From CAILUG01 sp038125665 (GTDB lineage: Bacteria > Pseudomonadota > Gammaproteobacteria > Pseudomonadales > Pseudohongiellaceae): 44,174 bases of DNA. The translations under genes were made by a program, and so were the position numbers. The stretch covers positions 1-44,174 of the forward strand of contig JAYPEI010000017.1 in the NCBI GenBank assembly GCA_038125665.1. The letters are read 5' to 3'. Each line of letters begins with the position of its first letter. The first letter of the stretch is position 1. Below the pieces are notes generated by a model. That model ran no database searches and had not been told where the DNA came from. It saw only the letters and a list, made by a program, of their open reading frames with translations. This document shows positions 7,458-15,046 of the stretch, piece after piece.

Positions 7458-8987
7458 TTAGTTGGCAATTTTAATCCATTCACCTGCTTGCGGCTCTCCA
7501 TTAGGATAGTCCCCGTTTATTAAACGCAAAGTTTCCACTGGAAAGCCTGGTATGCGAGAACGAGTTCCAAGCATTTCATAGGTCATCTTGCCATCAGCCT
7601 GAATCCATACAAGTTTTAAGGGGTTGGCATAAACTTGCTCATTCCTGGCAATAGGACGAAAGCTACGAATGCTTTCAAGCATCATCGCAGCTAAATCTGT
7701 AGAACTTATATTTGCAGCAACATCTGCCTTCTTCAGGGAACCACTAGCTTCAGGCGTAGAAGAAGCTGTAGTGCTGAGGCTTAACTGAGAATTGAAGCTG
7801 GCCTTGAAGATAAAAGCGCGGCCATTGAAAAAAATTACAGCGTGGCGTGTTGAGTCTCTGGCATCAATGCCAGTCCAACCTTTTAATCCGTACTGTTCTA
7901 AAGATTCTGTCTGAGTGAGCTCTGTTAGCATTAATTCAGTTTCTATGAAGGAGCGAGGATTAGAGGCTTGTTGCAAACGTTGGACATAAATTTCAAGGCT
8001 AACAAGATTTTCAGGATCATGCGCTTGAAGAGTAGTGGTGGTTTCAGACCAGCCCCAGTCTTTGGGGAATATGAGTGTGTAACCTAAAACATTTTGATAG
8101 TAACGATTTCTACCTTCCGTGCCTGAAAGATTCTGTGCACTGGGCCCTATGAGTACACCTTGAGTGCTCTGCCGAAAATCATGTTGATCCGCTGCCTCTA
8201 TGGAGCCCGTGTCGAGAGCTGCAACTTTACCGACAGCCTGTTGTAAGCGTGTATCGTTACGCGGATGAGTGGCAAAAAGACCATGATAAGCGGGTTGTTT
8301 TTGAGCAACTTTTTTCATAAAGTCCTCCTGATTTTTAAGTACACCAAGGACATCAAGTACTGCAGTAGGATTATAGCCAGCTTCAAAGATATACTCGGCA
8401 CCAAGCTCATCAGCTTCTAATTCCATATCACGACCATACCCAGATAGAAGAGCTCCACCAAAAAGATTTGCTGTTTCAGCTAAGACTGAAGTTCCTGTTG
8501 CTAACACAGATGCTACACCTACAACAGTTGAAGCAGCTTTACCAGCACGAGCGGCGGTTTGTTGACGTACAGCATGACGTGCAGTGACGTGGCCAATTTC
8601 ATGCCCAATTACTGCAGCTAGTTGGTCTTCGGTTTCAAGAAAGGAGATTAGCCCACGATTCACAAAAATATAACCTCCTGGCAGAGCGAATGCATTAATG
8701 TCAGGGCTGTCTATAATGGTAAATGTGTAATTTAGATCCGGTCTGTCGGAGACTTTTGCAAGTTTTTGACCTATTTTATCGACATATGCTTGGAGTTTAT
8801 CATCGCGATAAACTGGTACCGACTTGAGCATTTTTTCATACTCTTCTTTACCTATACGAAGCTCTTCACTTTCAGACATGAGCACGAAGTTGGTACCACC
8901 AGTTGGGTTGCTAGCACAACTTGAAAATAACAGCAGTGTTAAGGCGTTAAGGAAGAATAAAACTAAATGTTTTCCAAAATGAAACAT
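7458..8987 (-). CDS. Lipoprotein zinc metalloprotease, peptidase family M48
   Basis: The 509-residue precursor has a lipoprotein signal peptide ending LLFSSC (lipidated Cys24) and an M48 domain with HEIGH at residues 129-133 and the third zinc ligand in the ELEAD block (about 189-193). The segment AYHGLFATHPRNDTRL is the typical M48 substrate-site motif. A C-terminal domain of about 220 residues follows (from about 290), containing YTLIFPKDWGW. This organisation resembles periplasmic BepA-like proteases, which handle misassembled outer-membrane proteins, but it has a C-terminal beta-rich domain instead of BepA's TPR. It sits 15 bases downstream of two lipoprotein genes, which suggests a role in envelope quality control or processing of their products. 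Confidence 0.9.
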   Translation of the reverse strand: MFHFGKHLVLFFLNALTLLLFSSCASNPTGGTNFVLMSESEELRIGKEEYEKMLKSVPVYRDDKLQAYVDKIGQKLAKVSDRPDLNYTFTIIDSPDINAFALPGGYIFVNRGLISFLETEDQLAAVIGHEIGHVTARHAVRQQTAARAGKAASTVVGVASVLATGTSVLAETANLFGGALLSGYGRDMELEADELGAEYIFEAGYNPTAVLDVLGVLKNQEDFMKKVAQKQPAYHGLFATHPRNDTRLQQAVGKVAALDTGSIEAADQHDFRQSTQGVLIGPSAQNLSGTEGRNRYYQNVLGYTLIFPKDWGWSETTTTLQAHDPENLVSLEIYVQRLQQASNPRSFIETELMLTELTQTESLEQYGLKGWTGIDARDSTRHAVIFFNGRAFIFKASFNSQLSLSTTASSTPEASGSLKKADVAANISSTDLAAMMLESIRSFRPIARNEQVYANPLKLVWIQADGKMTYEMLGTRSRIPGFPVETLRLINGDYPNGEPQAGEWIKIAN

Positions 8988-9002
8988 GATTGAATTCCTT
9001 CA

Positions 9003-9653
9003 CTAACTTCCGTTGAGAAACAGTTTCAGTTGATTGCCCAGCCCGTTACACGCTGAGGCTTCAACACGTGCTATTAAGGGGATAGGTACTACTAATGCAG
9101 GCATGTAGCTCTGGCCATTTGCATCGGTACTTATAGACCCAGCAATTTCTAAATTATTAACATCCCATACTTCTGCTTCGAAGTTAGCATCATCTTCCCA
9201 GGTGCCAAAACCAAAGCAACCGCCCCCAGCAGGGCTGATTGTGCAAGAAATAGTACCAGCTGAGTCCCCACGTTTTGTTGTGCCATCAACCCATACAATG
9301 TATTGAATACCAAATTCACTAATACGTTTTTTTGCAATGTCGACATCCATAAGTTGCCGTAGATGTCCCGTCTTAGTTGGCGCTGTTCGAGGCTCGAAAA
9401 AAGGGAACATGGCATCTAAAAAAGTACGTTCTTCAACTACTTTGATGCCACCTTCTCCTTGCTCCACTACATTAGCGACACATTGCACAAATTTACCTTC
9501 AGTTTCATAGTCATTATTCTGGCGACGACCAAGAATAACTATACTACCCTCTGTTGAAATTGATGTCTGTGTTTGTCTAAATTGATCAATCTCTGTTGTA
9601 GTACAACTGCTAAGGAAAAGGGTGGTAATTAACATCAAGAAAAATGGTTTCAT
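9003..9653 (-). CDS. Lipoprotein of unknown function
   Basis: The 216-residue precursor begins with a short lipoprotein signal peptide ending LFLSSC (Cys17). The mature part is alpha/beta-looking. It contains VVEERTFLDAMFPFFEPRTAP, then GIQYIVWVDG and a Gly/Cys-rich loop (SPAGGGCFGFG), followed by a W-E-D/A-E-V-W-D block. The general order (a strand with VVEER, then an amphipathic helix, then 'I-x-Y-I-V-x-V-D-G') recalls CsgG/LpoB-type lipoprotein folds; this is an inference from pattern only. Its start overlaps the stop of the upstream lipoprotein gene by four bases (ATGA), so the two are translationally coupled, and the M48 protease follows 15 bases later. Confidence 0.7.
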   Translation of the reverse strand: MKPFFLMLITTLFLSSCTTTEIDQFRQTQTSISTEGSIVILGRRQNNDYETEGKFVQCVANVVEQGEGGIKVVEERTFLDAMFPFFEPRTAPTKTGHLRQLMDVDIAKKRISEFGIQYIVWVDGTTKRGDSAGTISCTISPAGGGCFGFGTWEDDANFEAEVWDVNNLEIAGSISTDANGQSYMPALVVPIPLIARVEASACNGLGNQLKLFLNGS

Positions 9654-10300
9654 TCCTGCTCCTTGAGTATTTCACTTAGCCAATCGTTAACACCAGGGAC
9701 CCTGGTAAAACCAAGTGTAAAACTGGCTGCAATGTCACGCATTGCAATTTCTGCTGCGTTTTGGATACCTACAGTAGTATTATCAAGAAAATTTTCAGCA
9801 GGAGATTTCCCATAAGCGGGCATCACCCAATCAGCAATGTATGAGCCGTCTGCCTTTGTCATACGCAAGTTATATTGAATCCATACTTCGTATACATTCA
9901 GTTTAGTCTTGTATGGTATGCCCAACTGGAATTCAGTGATATTAGGTGAAAAAATAGCATCAATAGAGGGATCCGAAGTCGTAGGGCTGTCAAGCTTAAC
10001 AACATTTTCGAACATGGCAGGCATGAGCGTGTCGAAGAGTTTAAGTTGGAGTTGGCCTGCCCCAATAATGTATTGATCGTTTCCAGAGTTGTCGTCAATT
10101 TCAACATATTGAAATTGACGTAGCTCATCAGGGTAGTAGATACCAACAGTAATTGGAAATTTTCTTGTCAGTGGAGTGGGGAAACTAGCATCTAATTCAA
10201 TAACCTTTGCTGCACAACCTGTGAGCGAGAAAATTAATAAAAGTTTCACCAAGATTCTTGGTAAGTTAGCGTTGGTGAGACTGGTTGAAAGGTCTATCAT
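9650..10300 (-). CDS. Lipoprotein of unknown function
   Basis: The 216-residue precursor has a signal peptide ending FSLTGC (Cys29) after the ATG at 10300. The mature domain carries FPITVGIYYPDELRQFQY, then GAGQLQLKLFDTLMPAMFENV and a central beta region with VYEVWIQYNLRMTKADG. This pattern resembles the ABC-type auxiliary lipoproteins of the LptE/PqiC kind, but no family is recognised with confidence. It is the first gene of a three-gene unit (two lipoproteins and the M48 protease) that starts 155 bases after the VWA gene at 10456, so it may have its own promoter or be read through from the large cluster. Confidence 0.68.
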   Translation of the reverse strand: MIDLSTSLTNANLPRILVKLLLIFSLTGCAAKVIELDASFPTPLTRKFPITVGIYYPDELRQFQYVEIDDNSGNDQYIIGAGQLQLKLFDTLMPAMFENVVKLDSPTTSDPSIDAIFSPNITEFQLGIPYKTKLNVYEVWIQYNLRMTKADGSYIADWVMPAYGKSPAENFLDNTTVGIQNAAEIAMRDIAASFTLGFTRVPGVNDWLSEILKEQE

Positions 10301-10455
10301 TCAGATACCTCATTGGTTGGAAGCCGTCCAAGGTGGTTCCATTTGTGTTTTTGGTTATTGCTTCATGCGTTTGACTTATGACGTTGTGCTAAACCTATAC
10401 TATTTTGTTTTCCTTGAGACTAGTTAGCCTTGTTTAGTAATTAATGCAAGGATCC

Positions 10456-11451
10456 TCAATAAAATTCGTTCAGCCCAACAAAAGTACCCCCGTTTCGTTT
10501 AGTTAGTTCTCGCATTAGCATAGCAAACCGCACTCCAGTTGTCTGATAGCGGGCGGGTTGGGAGAAAATAGTTGGGAAACCAATCGCATGAATACGTACC
10601 AACCTTTCGCCACCCTCTGTAACACTGTTTATACGATCTACTGCATCAACCACTTCAGAAATTGAATTTCCTGAAAATTCATCACCCAAGACATAAATGG
10701 AAATTTTTTTTCCTGGTTCATGATACGTGCGGATTGCCTCAACGATTCCCTCTACTGGGCTAGAATTTGAAAATGGGTTCCACGTTCTTAAGCGCTGAAT
10801 AATTGCCTGACGCCTTGCCGGTGTATCTGGTATCCAGTCGCCTCGGAAACTGGAAAACATATACTCTCCCATGTCATTCATCACCTGTATTCCTTTTACA
10901 GTCGGATAGACATCTAGCGTATCTGTCAGTACGGCTAACATTTTGTCCCAACTGTAATTGAACATAGAGCCAGAAGTGTCAATAATAAAGATGATGTACT
11001 CACTATCCACCGGGACACCGCCAACAGAATCGGTTTTTACCTGCTCTGAGAGCTGTTTTTGAAGTCTACGCATCTCATCTGTGAGAGCCTGGCGTGCAAG
11101 AACTAACTGGCCTCTTTCTGAATCATCCTCTTCGGTTTGAAGAGTCAGGGTATCGTAATTTCCTTGCATTTGAGTAAGTTGCTGTTTCAAACGAGCAATC
11201 ATTTCATTGTAGCGGGATAACTGTTCGTGCTTGGCATTCAAGTCACGATTTAAAATTGTTGTTTCTCCACGAATCTCAAACACTTGCTGTTGCAGTTCTT
11301 TAACACTTCCTTCTTTTGGCGTTTCACTGTCTTCAAGGGGAACAGGTGCTGAGGTTTTTGTAATAATCAACAGGAGCACCATAGCACCAAAACCACAGGA
11401 CATGATATCGAGGAAGCTTAAGTTAAAAGATTCAGTTGCTCTTCTGGCCAT
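10456..11451 (-). CDS. Membrane-anchored VWA protein with TolR/MotB-like helix (second of two)
   Basis: The 331-residue protein has four parts. A short basic cytoplasmic tail is followed by one membrane helix (about 13-31) with SFLDIMSCGFGA, a coiled coil (about 50-140), and a VWA domain from about 150. The MIDAS motif DTSGSM is at 158-163 and a third-motif aspartate lies in YVLGDEFSG. The usual motif-2 threonine appears replaced by serine (SNSSP). Asp15 lies at the start of the helix, where TolR/ExbD/MotB have their proton-carrying Asp, so the protein probably partners the channel encoded at 13911. It shares the SFLD-xx-SCGFGA motif with the neighbour at 11462, showing common origin. It is the last gene of the cluster. 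No gene name exists to my knowledge. Confidence 0.85.
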   Translation of the reverse strand: MARRATESFNLSFLDIMSCGFGAMVLLLIITKTSAPVPLEDSETPKEGSVKELQQQVFEIRGETTILNRDLNAKHEQLSRYNEMIARLKQQLTQMQGNYDTLTLQTEEDDSERGQLVLARQALTDEMRRLQKQLSEQVKTDSVGGVPVDSEYIIFIIDTSGSMFNYSWDKMLAVLTDTLDVYPTVKGIQVMNDMGEYMFSSFRGDWIPDTPARRQAIIQRLRTWNPFSNSSPVEGIVEAIRTYHEPGKKISIYVLGDEFSGNSISEVVDAVDRINSVTEGGERLVRIHAIGFPTIFSQPARYQTTGVRFAMLMRELTKRNGGTFVGLNEFY

Positions 11452-11461
11452 TATATAATCC

Positions 11462-12553
11462 CTAGGGCCAGTCTTCTGCGGGGTTTAAAAAAGAACCCTT
11501 AGAGGTAATTGCTAGTTGCCAGAACAATGGAGCCGCCATTGGATCTCCCTCTAATGGCTCTAAAATGATATTGATAGGAATGCCGCTAGGAAGTTCACGG
11601 ACTGCTGAGTTAAATAGACGCTCTCTATCACGACCAGAAATATTACCAGAGACGGGTGCCTTTCCAAGTGTGGGTAAGCCGTCGGTGATGAGATAGATAT
11701 TATCTGGTGGTGGATCTATGGAGGCTACCTTTGCGAAGAGTTTATCAAGGTTGGTGCCATTTGCAGGTACTATAGTATTAAGTTTAGTAACTGCCTGATC
11801 TAGCTGAGTCTGGTCTGCCACTTCGAGCCACTGCCAGTCAGTTCCATCAATCAAGGGTAAGGTTTCAGAGTTAAAGGTATATATCTGATACTGGCTTGGA
11901 GGTGGTAATTGTGCAATCAGCCACTCCACAGTACTGCGAGTTCTTTTCCACTTAGGAGCACTTAATTTAGCTTCAGTGTTCATGTTGCGCCTACGAATTA
12001 TGTTGACGATGGTCGCATCTAGCATACTAGCTGATGTATCAACTAATATAAGTATTCTTGATCCTCCGAGTAATAATCCTGTAAGGTACTGCCGATTACC
12101 CTCACCAACAAAACGACGAATATTGTTTCCACTCTGTAGCTCTTCTTTGCGTAACTTTTCTAACTCTTCTTCAAGGGATTTAATTTCATCACGTAGACTT
12201 TCCTCTGTTTGTGTTTTTGAGGAGCTCTCATTTTCGAGACGCGCGAGCTCCTCCAGTATGGTTTTTATTTCTTCTTCGATAACCCTCGCTCTCCCTTGAG
12301 CTTCAACCACTTGGAAGTCGACATCAGAAAGTGTATTGCGAAGACGGACCAGCCCTTCTTCACCTTCACGAATATCTTCGTTGAGAAAATCGATTTCAGC
12401 TAGCGTATCTCTATTAGTGACATCATTCTGTCTTGCCGCATTATGGTCAAGAATAAGAAAGATGAGCACCACAGCACCAAAACCACAGGAAATCACGTCA
12501 AGAAATGATAACGAGATAGGATCGAAGCCTCTGTTGTTACGCATACGTGGCAT
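11462..12553 (-). CDS. Membrane-anchored VWA protein with TolR/MotB-like helix (first of two)
   Basis: This 363-residue paralogue of the next gene has a 14-residue basic N-terminus and one membrane helix (about 17-36) with SFLDVISCGFGA and an Asp at residue 19. A long Glu-rich coiled coil (about 45-140) follows, then a VWA domain with a complete MIDAS: DTSASM at 172-177, a threonine in ANGTN, and an aspartate in YLITDG. The VWA half would face the periplasm if the helix is oriented as in TolR. Ten bases separate it from the next gene and two bases from the previous stop, so it is firmly in the operon. VWA domains usually bind protein ligands through the metal. The target here is unknown. Confidence 0.86.
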   Translation of the reverse strand: MPRMRNNRGFDPISLSFLDVISCGFGAVVLIFLILDHNAARQNDVTNRDTLAEIDFLNEDIREGEEGLVRLRNTLSDVDFQVVEAQGRARVIEEEIKTILEELARLENESSSKTQTEESLRDEIKSLEEELEKLRKEELQSGNNIRRFVGEGNRQYLTGLLLGGSRILILVDTSASMLDATIVNIIRRRNMNTEAKLSAPKWKRTRSTVEWLIAQLPPPSQYQIYTFNSETLPLIDGTDWQWLEVADQTQLDQAVTKLNTIVPANGTNLDKLFAKVASIDPPPDNIYLITDGLPTLGKAPVSGNISGRDRERLFNSAVRELPSGIPINIILEPLEGDPMAAPLFWQLAITSKGSFLNPAEDWP

Positions 12554-12555
12554 GC

Positions 12556-13899
12556 TTAATCTACCTCAATGAAACTTAGAGTTAAGGAAGATTGTTGCTT
12601 TTCTTGATCTACAAAACTTAGCTGAACGGAATCTCCTAGAAATAAGCACTGCTCAGAATGGACTGGTTTACCATTAAAAAGCACATTATCGATATTCATG
12701 GTATTTAGGATTAATTGAGTTTGAGTTTTACGCAGACTCACACTTGCTCCAAGGGGAAGCTCTTTCAAGGGGAGGACCCTTTCTGCCTCGCTGATCTCCG
12801 GGCAAGTCCCAAGGACGAGCAATCCCTGAGGGAGAGTGATGGCTTTATTTCCGAGCAATACATGTGTTGCTTGACGTCCAACTCGCTCCCTACGCTGCTG
12901 GGTTAGTGCAGTTGTTGGTAGTTTTGAAATGAAGTTAATTGCTCCATCACTTTGTTCAAACTCAGCAAGGACAGCTTGCAATGTATTGATAACATCAACA
13001 TCATCTATGCCGTTAATACCAGGTAATGCAGAGGTCAGGCCAGGTAGTGATAAATGATTACGCTGAATAAGGATAGAGCAATCTTCGGTAAGCATATCAT
13101 TCACTGTAGCAATTAACTTATTTAGCAAATTTACCACACTCAAACTTAGAGCTTCAGCTGTAATCACAGCTTCATAGGTGGATCCCTTGTAATTTAAGGC
13201 AAGTTGCAAATCATTTTGCCGACGTAGTTGTGAGAACCAGTTCGGTAATTGGTTATACAGATACTGCTCAGGCTCTGCGCCATGTTTGGGGTCAAAACGT
13301 GTCTGCTTGATAAAGCATTCAGCTATGGTATTTGTCCAGGCATCTTGAAGATTCTGCAGACCAAGTCCAGGGATGACCTGAGCCCGTGTTCGAGAAAGCA
13401 TCCCCTCCTGTAAAACATAAAGACTTAGGACAGTCTGTTGCAATTGTAGGTCGATCACTAGAGTGGAATGGTTTTGATCAATCGCACTGGCTGCACGTAA
13501 TAGGTTAAGATCCACTAACCCAGAAACTCCAAGAGTAAAACTTTGTGCTATGCCAAGTAAGATACTAAGCTGATTCTTCGAGTAATGAGAGGGGACAGCA
13601 AGAATAGTGCTCTGGAATGACTGTTCCTTTAAGAGAGCTTGGAGATGTCCATAAGCTATGTCGGCATGATGGCGAAAATACTTATTTTTTATTGGCAGGG
13701 GATCCAAGCTTAATTGTGACCAGAAATGTGAATAACAATCTCTGGGAGCAAGGCGAGCTAATTCTTGGGCTTGCTGACCAAAAATAGGTTTTTCTTTGAA
13801 AAGTGCAGCATAACCGGGACTTGCGGCATATTCTTTCGCTGCACTAAGCAAGCGCACATTGTGGTCTTCAAGGAGTAGTAAACAGGTTTCGGTATTCAT
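12556..13899 (-). CDS. Hsp70/actin-fold protein with C-terminal FHA-like domain
   Basis: In this 447-residue cytoplasmic protein (no signal peptide), residues about 1-320 follow the order of an Hsp70 nucleotide-binding domain. AILAVPSHYSKNQ-type wording corresponds to the 'VPAYF' strand. FTLGVSGLVDLNLLRAAS corresponds to the 'NEPTAAA' helix. Later come a 'D-L-x-x-x-x-L-S-L' strand and a KQTRFDPKHG helix region. The classical DnaK phosphate loops are not evident, so ATP hydrolysis is doubtful. The last 80 residues, with LGASVSLRKTQTQL then NVLFNGKPVHSEQCLFLGDSVQL, look like an FHA-type beta-sandwich, which usually binds phosphothreonine. It may couple a cytoplasmic signal to the channel gene 11 bases upstream (13911). 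Both domain calls are pattern-based inferences. Confidence 0.72.
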   Translation of the reverse strand: MNTETCLLLLEDHNVRLLSAAKEYAASPGYAALFKEKPIFGQQAQELARLAPRDCYSHFWSQLSLDPLPIKNKYFRHHADIAYGHLQALLKEQSFQSTILAVPSHYSKNQLSILLGIAQSFTLGVSGLVDLNLLRAASAIDQNHSTLVIDLQLQQTVLSLYVLQEGMLSRTRAQVIPGLGLQNLQDAWTNTIAECFIKQTRFDPKHGAEPEQYLYNQLPNWFSQLRRQNDLQLALNYKGSTYEAVITAEALSLSVVNLLNKLIATVNDMLTEDCSILIQRNHLSLPGLTSALPGINGIDDVDVINTLQAVLAEFEQSDGAINFISKLPTTALTQQRRERVGRQATHVLLGNKAITLPQGLLVLGTCPEISEAERVLPLKELPLGASVSLRKTQTQLILNTMNIDNVLFNGKPVHSEQCLFLGDSVQLSFVDQEKQQSSLTLSFIEVD

Positions 13900-13910
13900 A
13901 AGTGAAACCC

Positions 13911-14720
13911 TTAGTTTTGCTCAGGAACCTTGAGAAATCTTAATAAGTTATTGTCACAGTAGTGTTGTGTGTCTAGCACAAGGCGGTCTTGCATAAGCTG
14001 AAGTTGATATAGGAGAAACATCAGCAGGATACTAGCCATGAGCGCAACAAAGGTTGAGTTAAAAGCCACGCCTAGGCTGGTTGTTACTCCAAGAATATCC
14101 CCACTGACAGCCTGTTGGGCCTTACCTAATGCTTGTGAAATACCACGAACAGTTCCAATAAAACCAACAGATGGAATTGCCCAAGCAATATAACGAACTA
14201 GAGTCAATTCACTGTCTAAGCGATCTCCTTCCGTAGCGCAAACGTCTTTAATAACGGCTGAAGCATCTTGTACATTTCGAGTAGTTCCGAACCGCTGAAG
14301 TGCAGTTAAAAGAGCTCTTGGTAGAAGAGATGATTGTTGATTTAAAGGTAATGCTTGTATGGGTCGGCTGAAATCACGGGCATCCTGAGGAAGTATACTC
14401 ATGCCCTCGGCAACATTAAGCAACGGTTTAGCTAGTAGGTGATTATCCTGACGGTTGTGATACATCTTTAGGCCTATAATAGCTAGAGCCCAAAGCATAA
14501 GAATAAGACAAGATTCCTGTTCAATATCTTTTAGTACAACATACAAGGATGTTTCAGAAACGTAGTCTGGGTTTGCTGATTGCATTTGTGCTTGTTGTTC
14601 CAGTATGACATCGGCATTGGGACGGATAACTGCAACATAAACAGCATGAACCACTATCACTGAGATAAATAGTGCGAATATCTGGAAGATGAAGTCTGAC
14701 ATTATACCTTGGCGTTTCAT
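13911..14720 (-). CDS. MotA/TolQ/ExbB-type proton channel subunit
   Basis: The 269-residue inner-membrane protein has four hydrophobic segments (about 8-32, 70-88, 172-198 and 208-242). The last two carry the family signature: AIPSVGFIGTVRGISQAL, then LGVTTSLGVAFNSTFVALMAS, matching the conserved MotA/TolQ/ExbB channel domain. In that family five copies surround two TolR/ExbD/MotB helices and convert proton flow into motion. A cytoplasmic loop of about 80 residues lies between helices 2 and 3. No separate tolR, exbD or motB gene is adjacent. The two VWA proteins at 10456 and 11462 supply helices of that type, so they are the likely partners. I avoid a tolQ or exbB symbol because tolA, tolB, pal and tonB are absent nearby. 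Confidence 0.88.
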   Translation of the reverse strand: MKRQGIMSDFIFQIFALFISVIVVHAVYVAVIRPNADVILEQQAQMQSANPDYVSETSLYVVLKDIEQESCLILMLWALAIIGLKMYHNRQDNHLLAKPLLNVAEGMSILPQDARDFSRPIQALPLNQQSSLLPRALLTALQRFGTTRNVQDASAVIKDVCATEGDRLDSELTLVRYIAWAIPSVGFIGTVRGISQALGKAQQAVSGDILGVTTSLGVAFNSTFVALMASILLMFLLYQLQLMQDRLVLDTQHYCDNNLLRFLKVPEQN

Positions 14721-14737
14721 GGGCTTACCTGAGTTAT

Positions 14738-15046
14738 CTATATGTCTGTGGGAAAAGCCACAGAACGATCTTCTGATATCTGAATGCTTGGGACGAAGGA
14801 ATTATCTTCAGTACGCTCTGTATTAGGGACAGAAGAAACACTAGTTTCATCGATATTTTCAGAGACCTGCGTTTTAGTTTGTCCGCTCGGCATGTTAGGG
14901 TTTACTGTTTGTGTTGGTGAGTCTGAAGTTAAAACTCCTTCCTCCAGTTGTGCAAATAAGTTGGAGGAATAAATAAGATCTATAGCGCTAAACAGCAGTA
15001 ATGTTAATAAACTAAAAATTTTTTTCGTAGATGGAATCCGAATCAT
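14738..15046 (-). CDS. Small exported Ser/Thr-rich protein
   Basis: The start is the ATG at 15046, which overlaps the TGA of the preceding gene by one base (TGATG), an arrangement for translational coupling. A TTG one codon upstream is less likely. The 102-residue product has a signal peptide or single anchor (about 1-32, LLTLLLFSAIDLIYSSNLFAQ) and then about 70 residues rich in Ser, Thr, Glu, Pro and Asn with no predicted fold. It probably acts as an exported linker or tether within the complex. I recognise no family. Confidence 0.65.
   Translation of the reverse strand: MIRIPSTKKIFSLLTLLLFSAIDLIYSSNLFAQLEEGVLTSDSPTQTVNPNMPSGQTKTQVSENIDETSVSSVPNTERTEDNSFVPSIQISEDRSVAFPTDI

Noticed and set aside
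10456..14720. Zorya-type anti-phage system (MotA/MotB-like pair)
   Set aside because: A channel and TolR-like partners are present, but there is no ZorC, ZorD helicase or ZorE-type nuclease, and the surrounding genes are envelope proteins.
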